Shown: piece by piece, positions 34,369-42,565 of the stretch
Numbering within the stretch: the stretch's first letter is position 1
How the letters are laid out: every line of letters begins with the position of its first letter
Origin: Candidatus Trichofilum aggregatum
GTDB taxonomy: Bacteria; Chloroflexota; Anaerolineae; Promineifilales; Promineifilaceae
Length of the DNA stretch: 64,000 nt
Assembly: GCA_016716885.1 (NCBI GenBank)
Contig: JADJUV010000007.1
Coordinates: 35,888-99,887, forward strand
Direction: 5' to 3'
Notes under the pieces: generated by a model
What the model was told of the DNA's origin: nothing
Seen by the model: the letters and a program-made list of their open reading frames with translations, nothing else
The model's database searches: none
Made by a program: the position numbers and the translations under genes

Positions 34369-36663
34369 ATGTCACCCTTCATCTGGTTAGGCTCCAAGCG
34401 GGCCAAAAAAGCGGGCGTAGGCCACAAAGGCGCGCACCTTGATTATGCCGCCAAAATGGGGCTACCCGTACCCAATGGCGGCATCATCCTACATGAGTTT
34501 TACCTCTACGCGCTGGAAAACAACCTCATCCACGCCGAAAACGGCCAACTCATCGCCCCCGATCCCGGCATACTGGCGCACACCCTGTTCGACACCTTCC
34601 ACCTACCACGCCTGGACAAACCAGTCGCCATCCGCTCTGCCTTTGCCGCCGAAGACGGTGCCACCAGCAGTCTGGCCGGTTATTTCACCAGCAAATTACA
34701 TGTTGATAGTCACGATGCGGCATTATTCGGTGATTCGCTACGCGAAGTTTGGGCTTCAGGAGACAAACATCCTGGCTCCTTTCGGCGCGATGTCTTAATG
34801 ATGGAGATGGTGCCAGCCCAAGTTGCCGGGGTGGCATTCAGCGAAGCCGCCTATGCCGACGACCTCATCAATTTCACGCACGGCACAGCCGACAAACTGG
34901 TTTCGGGCATGGTCGAAGGCGAAACCTGTTTTCTGCCCCAACTCCAGAATGGCGAATGGCCTACCGCCACTGAACCTTTTGCCCGCCGCTTGCAACTGCT
35001 GCTACGCGGGGTGCGGCGCACCTTTGGCCCCGGCAACAGCGCCACCGATTGGCGCGGCGATTGGGACATCGAATGGGCCGATGACGGTCAGGTGTGTTGG
35101 TTGGTGCAGGTGCGCCCCGCCACCCGCCCTACCCGGCGCAACGAGGCGTTCACCTTTGCCAACCTGAAGGAGATTTTGCCCGATCTCCCTTCCACGTACA
35201 TGACCAGTATCGTGGCGGCCAGTTCAAGCGAGTTGTTCAGTTACTATCGCCATTTTGATGAACATCTGCCCACCAACCGGCCCATGGTTGAGCTATTTGC
35301 CGGGCGGCCCTTGTTCAATATCACCTTGCTGACCGATGTGATGCGCTGGTGGGGTTTGCCCACCCGGCTGGTCACTAATTCGCTGGGCGGCTGGGCGGAT
35401 GTAGAGAGTGGCCTGCGGCCGCGACGTTTCTTGAGCAAAACCCCCGTTCTACTCAAACAGGGGTTAGCCCAATGGCAGGCCCCTTCCTCTGCCCGAAAGC
35501 GGAGCCAACAGTTACAACAATTAGCGCAAAACCACTCTCCACGCTCCCCCCTCCCCTCTCAGACAACCGATAGCTTCGCGGCCGCGGGTGAAGCTTTGCG
35601 CCAGGTGTTTAGCGGTTTTGTGCAGGAAATGTTCAGCCTGACAGCGGCCCTCAGTGCCCCCTTGCTCATCCTACGCTGGGCGGGAACCCTGGCTGAGCAC
35701 AATGGCCGCCAACGGTCCATCGGCACAACCATGCTCACAGACCTGGACCCCATTCGTGAATATGTTGTCACCCATCCGGCCATCCAGGCCGATTTGCTCC
35801 AGGGTGATGTGCCAGCAGATGCGGGCTTCCGACAATTGTGGCAGGTGTATCTGGACAAACACGGCCACCGAGGCATTTACGAGAGTGATGTGGCGCGGCC
35901 GCGCTACCAGGAAGCCCCCGAATCTATTCTGCAAACGCTGGCCTACCCCAGTCGTGGTTTAACCCCACCCCCACCCCGCACCTTGAAAGGCTGGCTGACC
36001 TGGCCGGTGTGGTGGCATTGCGGCCGCGTCATGCAGGCGCGTGAGCAATTCCGCTATGAGGCAATGCAAGCGTACCAGGTGCTGCGAAAACGGCTGTTGG
36101 CCCTGGCCGAGCAGGCCGTGAGCCGGGGGCAACTACCCGATAGCGAATCGCTCTGGTTACTCACCCTGGAAGAGTCGGCCCAACTGGACGGCGGTCAGCG
36201 GTTTGATCTGGATTTTTTTGCCCGGCGGCGGCATGAGGTGGAGCATTTACGCGGCTATGACTTGCCTGACTTGATCCACCGCTTTGATAATCTGGAGCAG
36301 TATCGGTCAGGGGAGCCAGTCGCTGAAGAGAATGGCCCGGTGTTGGGCATAAGTTTAACCACGGGGCGAGTCCGCGGCCGCGCCTGGGTGCTAAACGAAC
36401 CGGATCATCAGTTACCGGGTGGGTTCACGCCTGAACACACCATTCTGGTCGCCCGGTCGGTTGATGCGGGCTGGTTGTCTGCCTTCAACCAGGTAGCCGG
36501 GGTCATTGTGGACATTGGCGGCGACCTGTCCCACGGCTCCATTATTTTGCGCGAGCTAGGCGTGCCAGCTATAACCAATTGCGGCCGCGCTACCCGCATC
36601 TTCCAAACCGGTGATGAGGTAGAATTAGATGCGGCCCACGGGCAGGCATGGCGCGTACAATGA
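34369..36663 (+). CDS. PEP/pyruvate-binding and PEP-utilizing domain protein (rifampin phosphotransferase-like layout)
   Basis: 764 residues. The N-terminus is a PPDK-type ATP-grasp domain (AGVGHKGAHLDYAAKMGLPVP, PVAIRSAFAAEDGATSSLAG, DIEWADDGQVCWLVQVRPA). A middle domain of about 300 residues does not match pyruvate-binding enzymes. The C-terminus is a swivelling PEP-utilizing domain with phospho-accepting His722 in GGDLSHGSIILRELGVPA. This ATP-grasp/variable/His order is that of rifampin phosphotransferases and of phosphoenolpyruvate synthase-like proteins, which move a phosphate from ATP to a substrate through the histidine. The substrate here is unknown. Seven GCGGCCGC sites occur in the gene. 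It is cotranscribed with the AI-2E-type gene. Confidence 0.8.
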   Translation: MSPFIWLGSKRAKKAGVGHKGAHLDYAAKMGLPVPNGGIILHEFYLYALENNLIHAENGQLIAPDPGILAHTLFDTFHLPRLDKPVAIRSAFAAEDGATSSLAGYFTSKLHVDSHDAALFGDSLREVWASGDKHPGSFRRDVLMMEMVPAQVAGVAFSEAAYADDLINFTHGTADKLVSGMVEGETCFLPQLQNGEWPTATEPFARRLQLLLRGVRRTFGPGNSATDWRGDWDIEWADDGQVCWLVQVRPATRPTRRNEAFTFANLKEILPDLPSTYMTSIVAASSSELFSYYRHFDEHLPTNRPMVELFAGRPLFNITLLTDVMRWWGLPTRLVTNSLGGWADVESGLRPRRFLSKTPVLLKQGLAQWQAPSSARKRSQQLQQLAQNHSPRSPLPSQTTDSFAAAGEALRQVFSGFVQEMFSLTAALSAPLLILRWAGTLAEHNGRQRSIGTTMLTDLDPIREYVVTHPAIQADLLQGDVPADAGFRQLWQVYLDKHGHRGIYESDVARPRYQEAPESILQTLAYPSRGLTPPPPRTLKGWLTWPVWWHCGRVMQAREQFRYEAMQAYQVLRKRLLALAEQAVSRGQLPDSESLWLLTLEESAQLDGGQRFDLDFFARRRHEVEHLRGYDLPDLIHRFDNLEQYRSGEPVAEENGPVLGISLTTGRVRGRAWVLNEPDHQLPGGFTPEHTILVARSVDAGWLSAFNQVAGVIVDIGGDLSHGSIILRELGVPAITNCGRATRIFQTGDEVELDAAHGQAWRVQ

Positions 36664-36692
36664 CATTCCTGGTACAGTTCTACGAAAGGTGG

Positions 36693-36860
36693 ATGTATGT
36701 TTTTATGACAAGTCTCGCCCTTCGTTTGTCGCCGGAAACCCCCACCCCTACCCCGCCCCAGGGGCGGGGAATTTTTCTGGGCGCGATTTTTCGGGCGAAG
36801 GTCCCGAAAAACCGCGCCGTTAAGTACCCCTTCCCGACGGGAAGGGGATCCGAATGATCA
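36693..36860. repeat. Left inverted flank of the VOC gene, with REP hairpins
   Basis: Starts TTTTTATGACAAGTCTCGCC, then CGTTTGTCGCCGGAAACCCC, then the CCCCGCCCC/GGGGCGGGG dyad and a hairpin around CGCGATTTTTCGGG. 36693-36800 is the reverse complement, with a few mismatches, of 37287-37412. Confidence 0.8.
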
Positions 36861-36894
36861 GGAAGATATCTCCCCATTTCCCAAGAGGTTCCCT

Positions 36895-37284
36895 ATGAAA
36901 CATATCGTCGGTATCAGCGAAATCGTCTTATGGACCAAAGATAAAGAACAGGCTCTGGGTTTTTACCGGGATTTGCTGGGCCTGGAAGTTATTTCCCCGC
37001 CCCATCTGCCCAACACATTCCTCAAAGTGGCTGAGGGTCACGCGGGCATTCCCCAAATGATTGTCCTCGTGCCCAAACCCGCCGACATTCAGACCAAACC
37101 ATCCGGTTATCAACTGCATCACTTGGCCCTGGAGCTACCCACTGAGGCGTTTGATACCCTACATACCGAACTCATCACCGCCGGTTTTGCCCCACGCGGT
37201 GGCAAACACCCGGTTCTAGCCAGTCGTACCATGTACGTAGACGACCCGGATGGCAATGAGGTAGAGTTTATTTGTGCGGAATAG
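36895..37284 (+). CDS. VOC-family (glyoxalase/dioxygenase fold) protein
   Basis: 129 residues, one VOC unit of two beta-alpha-beta-beta-beta modules. Module 1: ISEIVLWTKDKEQALGFYRD followed by LLGLEVISPP. Module 2: LHHLALELPTEAFDTLHTEL to VDDPDGNEVEFICAE. Candidate metal ligands are a first-module residue near position 6, H in YQLHHLAL, and the final E in NEVEFI. The reaction cannot be assigned. AAGAGG lies before the ATG. The gene is enclosed by about 110-bp inverted repeats and has no GCGGCCGC, both compatible with arrival as a small cassette. Confidence 0.82.
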   Translation: MKHIVGISEIVLWTKDKEQALGFYRDLLGLEVISPPHLPNTFLKVAEGHAGIPQMIVLVPKPADIQTKPSGYQLHHLALELPTEAFDTLHTELITAGFAPRGGKHPVLASRTMYVDDPDGNEVEFICAE

Positions 37285-37286
37285 CG

Positions 37287-37412
37287 GCGCGGTTTTTCGG
37301 GGCGAAGGCCCCGAAAAACCGCGTCCAGAAAGGTTCCCCGCCCCCAGGGGCGGGGTTAGTGGTGGGGGTTTCTGGCGACAAACCGAGGGTGAGGCTTGTC
37401 ATAAAAACGCCA
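37287..37412. repeat. Right inverted flank of the VOC gene
   Basis: Hairpin GCGGTTTTTCGGGGC/GCCCCGAAAAACCGC (37289-37322), the CCCCGCCCC/GGGGCGGGG dyad, then CTGGCGACAAACCGAGGG and ATGACAAG on the complement. The whole mirrors 36693-36800. Between this and the corrinoid gene (37413-37706) lie an isolated MITE end at 37430-37446 (CAGCAATTCTCAATTTG), a TGTCATGCTGAGG repeat near 37566 and CTCTTGGTCTC repeats, but no gene. Confidence 0.8.
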
Positions 37413-37706
37413 GTCTGACTTTCGTAACACAGCAATTCTCAATTTGAATGTTGTGCCGATTTCGCCAACGGTTAAAACCGTCGGACTCCGGCTAAAACGG
37501 GTTGGAAAATGCCTCTCCTAACGTGTTTATGAAAGTTGTGGAATTAAAGCGGTAAAGAAAGCCTGTCATGCTGAGGTCCGCCGAAGCATCCCGTTCATCT
37601 AACTGGTAGGGATTCTTCCTTGAAGACTCGTCAAAATCTCTCAATCTCTTGGTCTCTTGGTCTCCAAAGAAGAGAGTAAAAAACCTCACACCCCAGTAGC
37701 CCCACC

Positions 37707-38390
37707 TCAGTCACCACGCCGAATAGCCATAAATTTTTTGGCCGTTTCCACCGCAATGGCCGCATCTCGGCAATAAGCATCGGCCTCGATGTCTTCGGCG
37801 AAGGCTTCGTTGAGCGGCGCTCCCCCTACCATCACAATAATATCCCGGCGAATGCCTTCTTCTTTCAGAGCGTTGATAACGACCCGCATGTAGGGCATGG
37901 TCGTCGTCAACAGCGCACTCATGCCCAGAATGTCGGGCTGATGTTCGCGGATGGCAGTCAGGTATTTTTCGGCTGAGTTGTTGATGCCCAGGTCAATCAC
38001 CTCGAACCCGGCGCCTTCCATCATCATACCCACCAGATTCTTGCCGATGTCGTGGATATCCCCTTTGACCGTGCCGATGACCATTTTGCCGATTTTGGGC
38101 GCACCGGTTTCGGCCAGTAGCGGCCGCAGAATCGCCATGCCCGCCTTCATCGCTTTGGCCGCCATGAGCACTTCAGGCACAAACAGAATACCGTCCCGGA
38201 AATCAATCCCGACGATGTCCATACCCGCCACCAGTCCACGGGTCAATAAATCATAGGGCGTCATTCCCCGTCCTAACATTTCGTGGACTTCCGCTTCAAT
38301 CTCGTCGGCCAAGCCGTCATACAGGTCTTCCTGCATTAACTCCAGAATGTCCTCATCGCTCATCTCTTGCAAATTGATTGCTTCACTCAT
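37707..38390 (-). CDS. Corrinoid (methyl-cobalamin-binding) protein, MtaC/MttC-like
   Basis: 227 residues in the two-part layout of corrinoid methyltransferase shuttle proteins. An N-terminal helical cap reads SDEDILELMQEDLYDGLADE to AAKAMKAGMAIL. The B12-binding Rossmann domain carries the lower-ligand motif D111-x-H113-x-x-G116 in KGDIHDIGKNLV, then ISGMSALLTT-type and VMVGGAPLNEAFA segments. It carries a methyl group between a substrate methyltransferase and an acceptor. ATG 38390 fits the cap start and has a GAGG upstream; the longer frame to 38468 is not supported. No methyltransferase gene is adjacent, but the activator gene is directly upstream on the same strand. Confidence 0.88.
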   Translation of the reverse strand: MSEAINLQEMSDEDILELMQEDLYDGLADEIEAEVHEMLGRGMTPYDLLTRGLVAGMDIVGIDFRDGILFVPEVLMAAKAMKAGMAILRPLLAETGAPKIGKMVIGTVKGDIHDIGKNLVGMMMEGAGFEVIDLGINNSAEKYLTAIREHQPDILGMSALLTTTMPYMRVVINALKEEGIRRDIIVMVGGAPLNEAFAEDIEADAYCRDAAIAVETAKKFMAIRRGD

Positions 38391-38781
38391 GAATTGCCTC
38401 AGTATAAATGGGATAAACCTATCTTCAAGTGGTTTTGAACATGATGGCGGGATACGCCCTGACCACAAGCGGGCGATTATACCGCGAGGTTTGGGGTTTA
38501 GACGAAAGGCGCGCCTACGAATTTAGGGCGATTGCATAGTCGGGTTTTCCCTCACCCCTAACCTGGACAAACCAGAAATTTTATCCGCAGATTAGCGCAG
38601 ATTTTCGCAGATTAAAAAATCAGCGTTAATCCCCAAAATCTGCGGTTAAACTTCTTGCTAACCGTACAAGAAATGAACTTGTAAGGTACTACCCCACCCC
38701 CAGGGGCAGGGAACTTTCTAAAGGGCTGGTTTTCTCGAAAACCGGCACACCAACCTCTTCTAGCTATCCTGCACGTACGGA
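38391..38781. other. Spacer with dispersed repeats
   Basis: No gene is seen. 38522-38562 matches the start of the REP cluster at 13785. 38565-38690 is the second copy of the 19697-19828 repeat, apparently inserted into that cluster. The cluster resumes at 38691 with the CCCCCAGGGGC and GGTTTTCTCGAAAACC hairpins. Confidence 0.7.
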
Positions 38782-40791
38782 TTATCGTTTGCGTTTGCGT
38801 TCGCGGCCGCGATCCATCCCCCCTTCCCGCTTCTCTGGTAACAACCCGGCCAGGTGGGGAAACTCATCCGTAGCGTGGGGGATGTGAATCGCCCCGACAA
38901 ATTCATTTTGGAACTCCGGGTCCACCGCCGTTTCAACGTAACGCACCCAGCGCGCAATTTCCTGCGCTTCGAACCGTTTGTGCCGGTTGAGCAAAGCGAT
39001 GCGGGCACCATCCCCGGCGGCGTTGCCCACGGCATAAACTTTGCTCAGGTCACAATCAGGGATGAGGCCCAGGATCATGGCGTATTGGGGGTCAATGTAG
39101 CTGCCAAACGCCCCAGCCAACACGATGCGATCCACCGATTGCCTGTTGGCCCGGTTCATGAGCAGTTTGGCCCCGGCATAGAGGGCGGCTTTGGCTAATT
39201 GGATATTGCGCACATCATCTTGTGTGACCAGGATGGGTTCGCCAGTGCTGGTTTGTTCGGCGGTGGCGAGAATGTAAGCTCCTCTGCGGCCGCGCCACAC
39301 CAGCCGCTCCCCCTGATTCTCCGGGTTCAAACGGCCATCGGGTAACAGAATGCCCGCCAGAAACATCTCGGCGACCACTTCGATGATGCCGGAGCCGCAA
39401 ATGCCCGCCGCCAGATGGGCCGGTTGCCCCTCTCCATCACGCTGCCACTCGTCCGACCAACGCTCCTCGCCGATGACCCGGAAGCGGGCCACCTGGGTGA
39501 CCGGGTCAATACGCACCCGCTCAATGGCCCCCGGCGCGGCCCGCATACCGTAGGTGATTTGCGCCCCCTCGAAGGCGGGGCCGGTGGGGCTGGAAGCACT
39601 GTATAACCACTCCTGGTTGCCTAACACGATCTCGGCATTGGTGCCCACATCCACCGTTAGCACCACCTCACTCTGGCGATATGGCTCCTCGGCGATGAGG
39701 ACACCGACGTTGTCCGCACCGACGTGACCGGCTTCGGCGGGCAGGATGTGGATGTTGGCCGACGGGCTGAGGCGCAGTCCCAATTCGCGGGCCTTGATGT
39801 CCAGAGCGTCCCGGTTAGCCAGGGCAAACGGCGCACCGCCTAACTCCACAGGGTTGATGTTGAGCAGGAGATGGATCATGGTGGTGTTGCCGACGAATAC
39901 GGCTTCGTAGATGGTTTGCGGCCGCACCCCGGCCTCTTTCGCCATTTTTGCCGTCAGCCGGTTCAGCGTGTCTATGATGGCGTTATGCATTTTTTCGGTG
40001 CCATCGGTGTGGAGCGTGGCATAAGAGACGCGGCTCATCAAATCTTCGCCGTAGGTCACTTGTGGGTTCATGGCCGATTCCGTCGCCAGAATGGCTCCGG
40101 TGCGCAGGTCGCACAGATGCCCGGCGACGGTGGTGCTACCGATGTCTACGGCCAACCCATAAGCCCCTTCGGTATAACCGGGTTGCACATCAATCACTTC
40201 GCGATTTTGCCAGAGGGTGACGGTGATGCGCCAGTTTTCCTGGCGTAACACAGCTTGCAGGCGGCGCAAAACGGGCAGGTCAATGGTGAGGTCGGCCAGT
40301 TGCCATTGTTCGGCCAGAGCGGTTTGCAGTCGGCCCCAATCACCCCGGTGTTCACCCAGTTCGGCCTCATCCACTACCACATACACCTGGCGCACGGCCG
40401 GATCGATGGTGATGACACGCTCGGTGGCCGATTTGCGGATGATCTGTTTGTGGGCGCGGCTCTCTTCGGGCACGAAGATGAGCACGTCGTCTTGGACGAG
40501 GGCGGTGCAGGCGAGGCGGTCATCGGGGCAGGCCATTTTGGCGAGCAGAGCTTGTTCGTCCGCGGCCGCGGCCGTCAGGTGGCTCTCAGCGGAAAGAATA
40601 CCATGTTTGGCAAACTGGCCGTTCTCAACCTGGATGCGGCATTTGCCGCAGGTGAGCCGGCCACCGCAGATGCTTTCGATTTCGACGCCCAGTTGCCGGG
40701 CGGTGTCGAGCAGGGATGTGCCAACGGGCACGCGGCCGCGGCGCCCGGATGGCATGAAGATGACGAGGGGTTCAGGGTTGGGGGTTGTCAT
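38782..40791 (-). CDS. ASKHA-type reductive activator of corrinoid proteins (RamA/RACo-like, 2Fe-2S)
   Basis: 669 residues. An N-terminal plant-type ferredoxin domain binds 2Fe-2S through CGGRLTCGKC (C42, C48, C51) and probably C94. A linker is followed by an ASKHA-fold ATPase (DUF4445) with GLAVDIGSTTVAGHLCDL, FVGNTTMIHLLLNI, EVVLTVDVGTNAEIVLG and IVLAGAFGSYIDPQ. Such proteins use ATP to reduce inactive cob(II)alamin in corrinoid proteins back to cob(I). It stands 390 bp upstream of a corrinoid protein gene on the same strand, its natural partner. The C-terminal tail (DRGRERKRKR) is low complexity and partly GCGGCCGC-derived. Six GCGGCCGC sites lie within it. Confidence 0.88.
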   Translation of the reverse strand: MTTPNPEPLVIFMPSGRRGRVPVGTSLLDTARQLGVEIESICGGRLTCGKCRIQVENGQFAKHGILSAESHLTAAAADEQALLAKMACPDDRLACTALVQDDVLIFVPEESRAHKQIIRKSATERVITIDPAVRQVYVVVDEAELGEHRGDWGRLQTALAEQWQLADLTIDLPVLRRLQAVLRQENWRITVTLWQNREVIDVQPGYTEGAYGLAVDIGSTTVAGHLCDLRTGAILATESAMNPQVTYGEDLMSRVSYATLHTDGTEKMHNAIIDTLNRLTAKMAKEAGVRPQTIYEAVFVGNTTMIHLLLNINPVELGGAPFALANRDALDIKARELGLRLSPSANIHILPAEAGHVGADNVGVLIAEEPYRQSEVVLTVDVGTNAEIVLGNQEWLYSASSPTGPAFEGAQITYGMRAAPGAIERVRIDPVTQVARFRVIGEERWSDEWQRDGEGQPAHLAAGICGSGIIEVVAEMFLAGILLPDGRLNPENQGERLVWRGRRGAYILATAEQTSTGEPILVTQDDVRNIQLAKAALYAGAKLLMNRANRQSVDRIVLAGAFGSYIDPQYAMILGLIPDCDLSKVYAVGNAAGDGARIALLNRHKRFEAQEIARWVRYVETAVDPEFQNEFVGAIHIPHATDEFPHLAGLLPEKREGGMDRGRERKRKR

Positions 40792-40967
40792 AGGGGGGGA
40801 ATTCTAGCATGGGGAAGGCCAGGAGGGGAATCTGTATCTATGTTGGTGGATTTGCGGCCGCGAGCCGTCTTTCAGTGGCATCTGAAAAGCATTTCGGCTA
40901 ATCTACGCTGGCATCGCCCTGGTACGTTTAGTCTCCTTGTAATAGAGAGCAGTTGGGGTTTTAGTTG

Positions 40968-41040
40968 GTAGTGACCGCTTTAGCGGGCTGACGCCAGCCC
41001 GCTAAAGCGGTCACTACGAACAAAATCTTTTTCTTGACAA
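40968..41040. repeat. REP element, GACCGCTTT palindrome family (copy 3)
   Basis: Core 40968-41017, continued by AAAATCTTTTTCTTGACAAC, which is the reverse complement of the left arm of copy 1 at 20592. This fixes the element as an orientable unit of about 110-125 bp. The remaining spacer 40792-40967 has one GCGGCCGC (40854) and no gene. Confidence 0.8.
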
Positions 41041-41076
41041 CTGCGGCATACATCCTTTTCCATTCGAGGTGAATCC

Positions 41077-41829
41077 ATGCACATCCAGCTTATCCGCAAC
41101 GCCACCCTACGCCTGCATTATGGCGGGCATTTGATCCTCATTGACCCGTACCTGGCCGAAAAACACAGCCTGCCATCCTTCACGGGAAAATCCCCCAACC
41201 CCACCGTCGCCCTGCCCTGCACCGCCGAAGAAGCGATTGCCGGAGCCGAGATGGTGTTTGTTTCCCACCTGCACACCGATCATTTTGACGCGGTGGCTCA
41301 GGCTTTGCTGCCGAAAGATATCCCTTTGTTTTGCCAACCAGGGCAGGAAGAGAAAATCCGCGAGAAAGGGTTTACTGCGGTCATGCCGGTTGAGGACACG
41401 CTGACCTGGAACGGTATCAGCCTGACCCGCACCGAGGGGAATCACGGTTCGGGTGAGGTGCTGAAGCTGATGGGGCCGGTGATGGGTCTGGTGTTGCGGG
41501 CACCAGGGGAACCGACGATTTATTGGGCGGGGGATACGATCTGGTATGAGCCGGTAGCGCAGGTCATCCGCGAGGTGGAGCCGGACATCATCATTACCCA
41601 TTCATGCGGGGCGGTGTGGGGGGCGGAGAAAACGCTGATTGTGATGGATGATGAGCAGACGGTGGCGGTGTGCGCGGCCGCGGCTCAGGCTACCGTTATC
41701 GCTGTCCACATGGAAGCATTGGATCACAGTACCATAACCCGTGAGCAGTTGCGCACCCATGCCGATGCGTGTCACGTGCGCCCCGGTCAATTGTTGATTC
41801 CAGCGGATGGGGAGAAGATACAGCTTTGA
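41077..41829 (+). CDS. MBL-fold metal-dependent hydrolase (UlaG-like)
   Basis: 250-residue metallo-beta-lactamase fold protein of the UlaG/YfbA-type group. The metal motif HLHTDHFD begins at H64. Further ligands lie in RTEGNHGSGEVL, IYWAGDTIWYEP and AVHMEALDHSTITREQL. The N-terminus MHIQLIRNATLRLHYGGHLI is typical of the group, which includes lactonases and uncharacterised phosphodiesterases. Substrate unknown. GAGGTG lies a few bases before the ATG. Downstream the sequence runs into a G14 tract. Confidence 0.85.
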   Translation: MHIQLIRNATLRLHYGGHLILIDPYLAEKHSLPSFTGKSPNPTVALPCTAEEAIAGAEMVFVSHLHTDHFDAVAQALLPKDIPLFCQPGQEEKIREKGFTAVMPVEDTLTWNGISLTRTEGNHGSGEVLKLMGPVMGLVLRAPGEPTIYWAGDTIWYEPVAQVIREVEPDIIITHSCGAVWGAEKTLIVMDDEQTVAVCAAAAQATVIAVHMEALDHSTITREQLRTHADACHVRPGQLLIPADGEKIQL

Positions 41830-42037
41830 GGATACGGTAGAATCCCCGGGGGGGGGGGGGGCCAGAAGAAAAAAAAAAGAAGGGAAGGGAAAAGCCGGCG
41901 GGGCACCAGGAACACAAGGGACCCTAAAACCCGGGGGGGAACCCCGAAACGCCTAGGGAGCCCAAAAAAAAAAGAAAAACGGGAAAAAGGGAAAAGAAAA
42001 ACAAGAAAACAAGGGACGTAGGAGCCTGGAGGAACCC
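41830..42037. other. Low-complexity purine-rich spacer with G14 tract
   Basis: A G-run of 14 starts at 41848. It is followed by about 150 bases made almost only of A and G blocks, unlike any other spacer except 13663-13774. No gene; sequence quality is doubtful. A GGAGGAACCC just before 42038 is a normal ribosome site. Confidence 0.6.
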
Positions 42038-42565
42038 ATGAAGAAACTGTCTACCAAGCCCATTTTCTGTTGCTTGCTCGTGACATTCATTCTTTTGTCA
42101 TTGCTCTTGGCTGCCTGCCAGACTGACGACACTCAAAGCGACAAAGGCCTGGCGGCCCTCAATTGTCAGCTTGCCGACATTCCTTCATCAACCCAATACA
42201 CGGTCACAACACCCATTACCACCCCGCCTACACCAGAATTGTTCGGTGAAGGGGTGATCAACTACCACCTGGCCGAGTTCAATGAACAATCCCTGGCCTA
42301 CCAGACGATTCGCTGTGAGATGATACAGTTTGAGGATGGCGCGGCCGCGGAACGAGCCTTAACGCACGCGTGTGCTGAGAATCCAACGAGTGAAACCATC
42401 ACTAGTTGGGGCACGTTAGCCTGTAACTTTGGCGTAGGGGTGGAAACATCTGTTTTTCAACGAGAAGAAATGGTTGTTGTCATTACCGCCGACCTTGATG
42501 GGATGTATGCTCGTGAACTGGCTCAGGCGGTGGATGAACGATTAATGTCGCCAGATGACCGGTAA
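42038..42565 (+). CDS. Lipoprotein of unknown function
   Basis: 175 residues with a lipoprotein signal (lipobox LLLAAC, C27) followed by a polar domain that I do not recognise. Two further cysteine pairs (NCQLAD/RCEMIQ and HACAEN/LACNFG) could form disulfides outside the membrane. The pattern EMVVVITADLDGMYARELAQ near the end suggests a small alpha/beta domain. GGAGG lies nine bases before ATG 42038. It converges on, and overlaps by 24 bp, the secreted protein gene on the other strand. Confidence 0.7.
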   Translation: MKKLSTKPIFCCLLVTFILLSLLLAACQTDDTQSDKGLAALNCQLADIPSSTQYTVTTPITTPPTPELFGEGVINYHLAEFNEQSLAYQTIRCEMIQFEDGAAAERALTHACAENPTSETITSWGTLACNFGVGVETSVFQREEMVVVITADLDGMYARELAQAVDERLMSPDDR

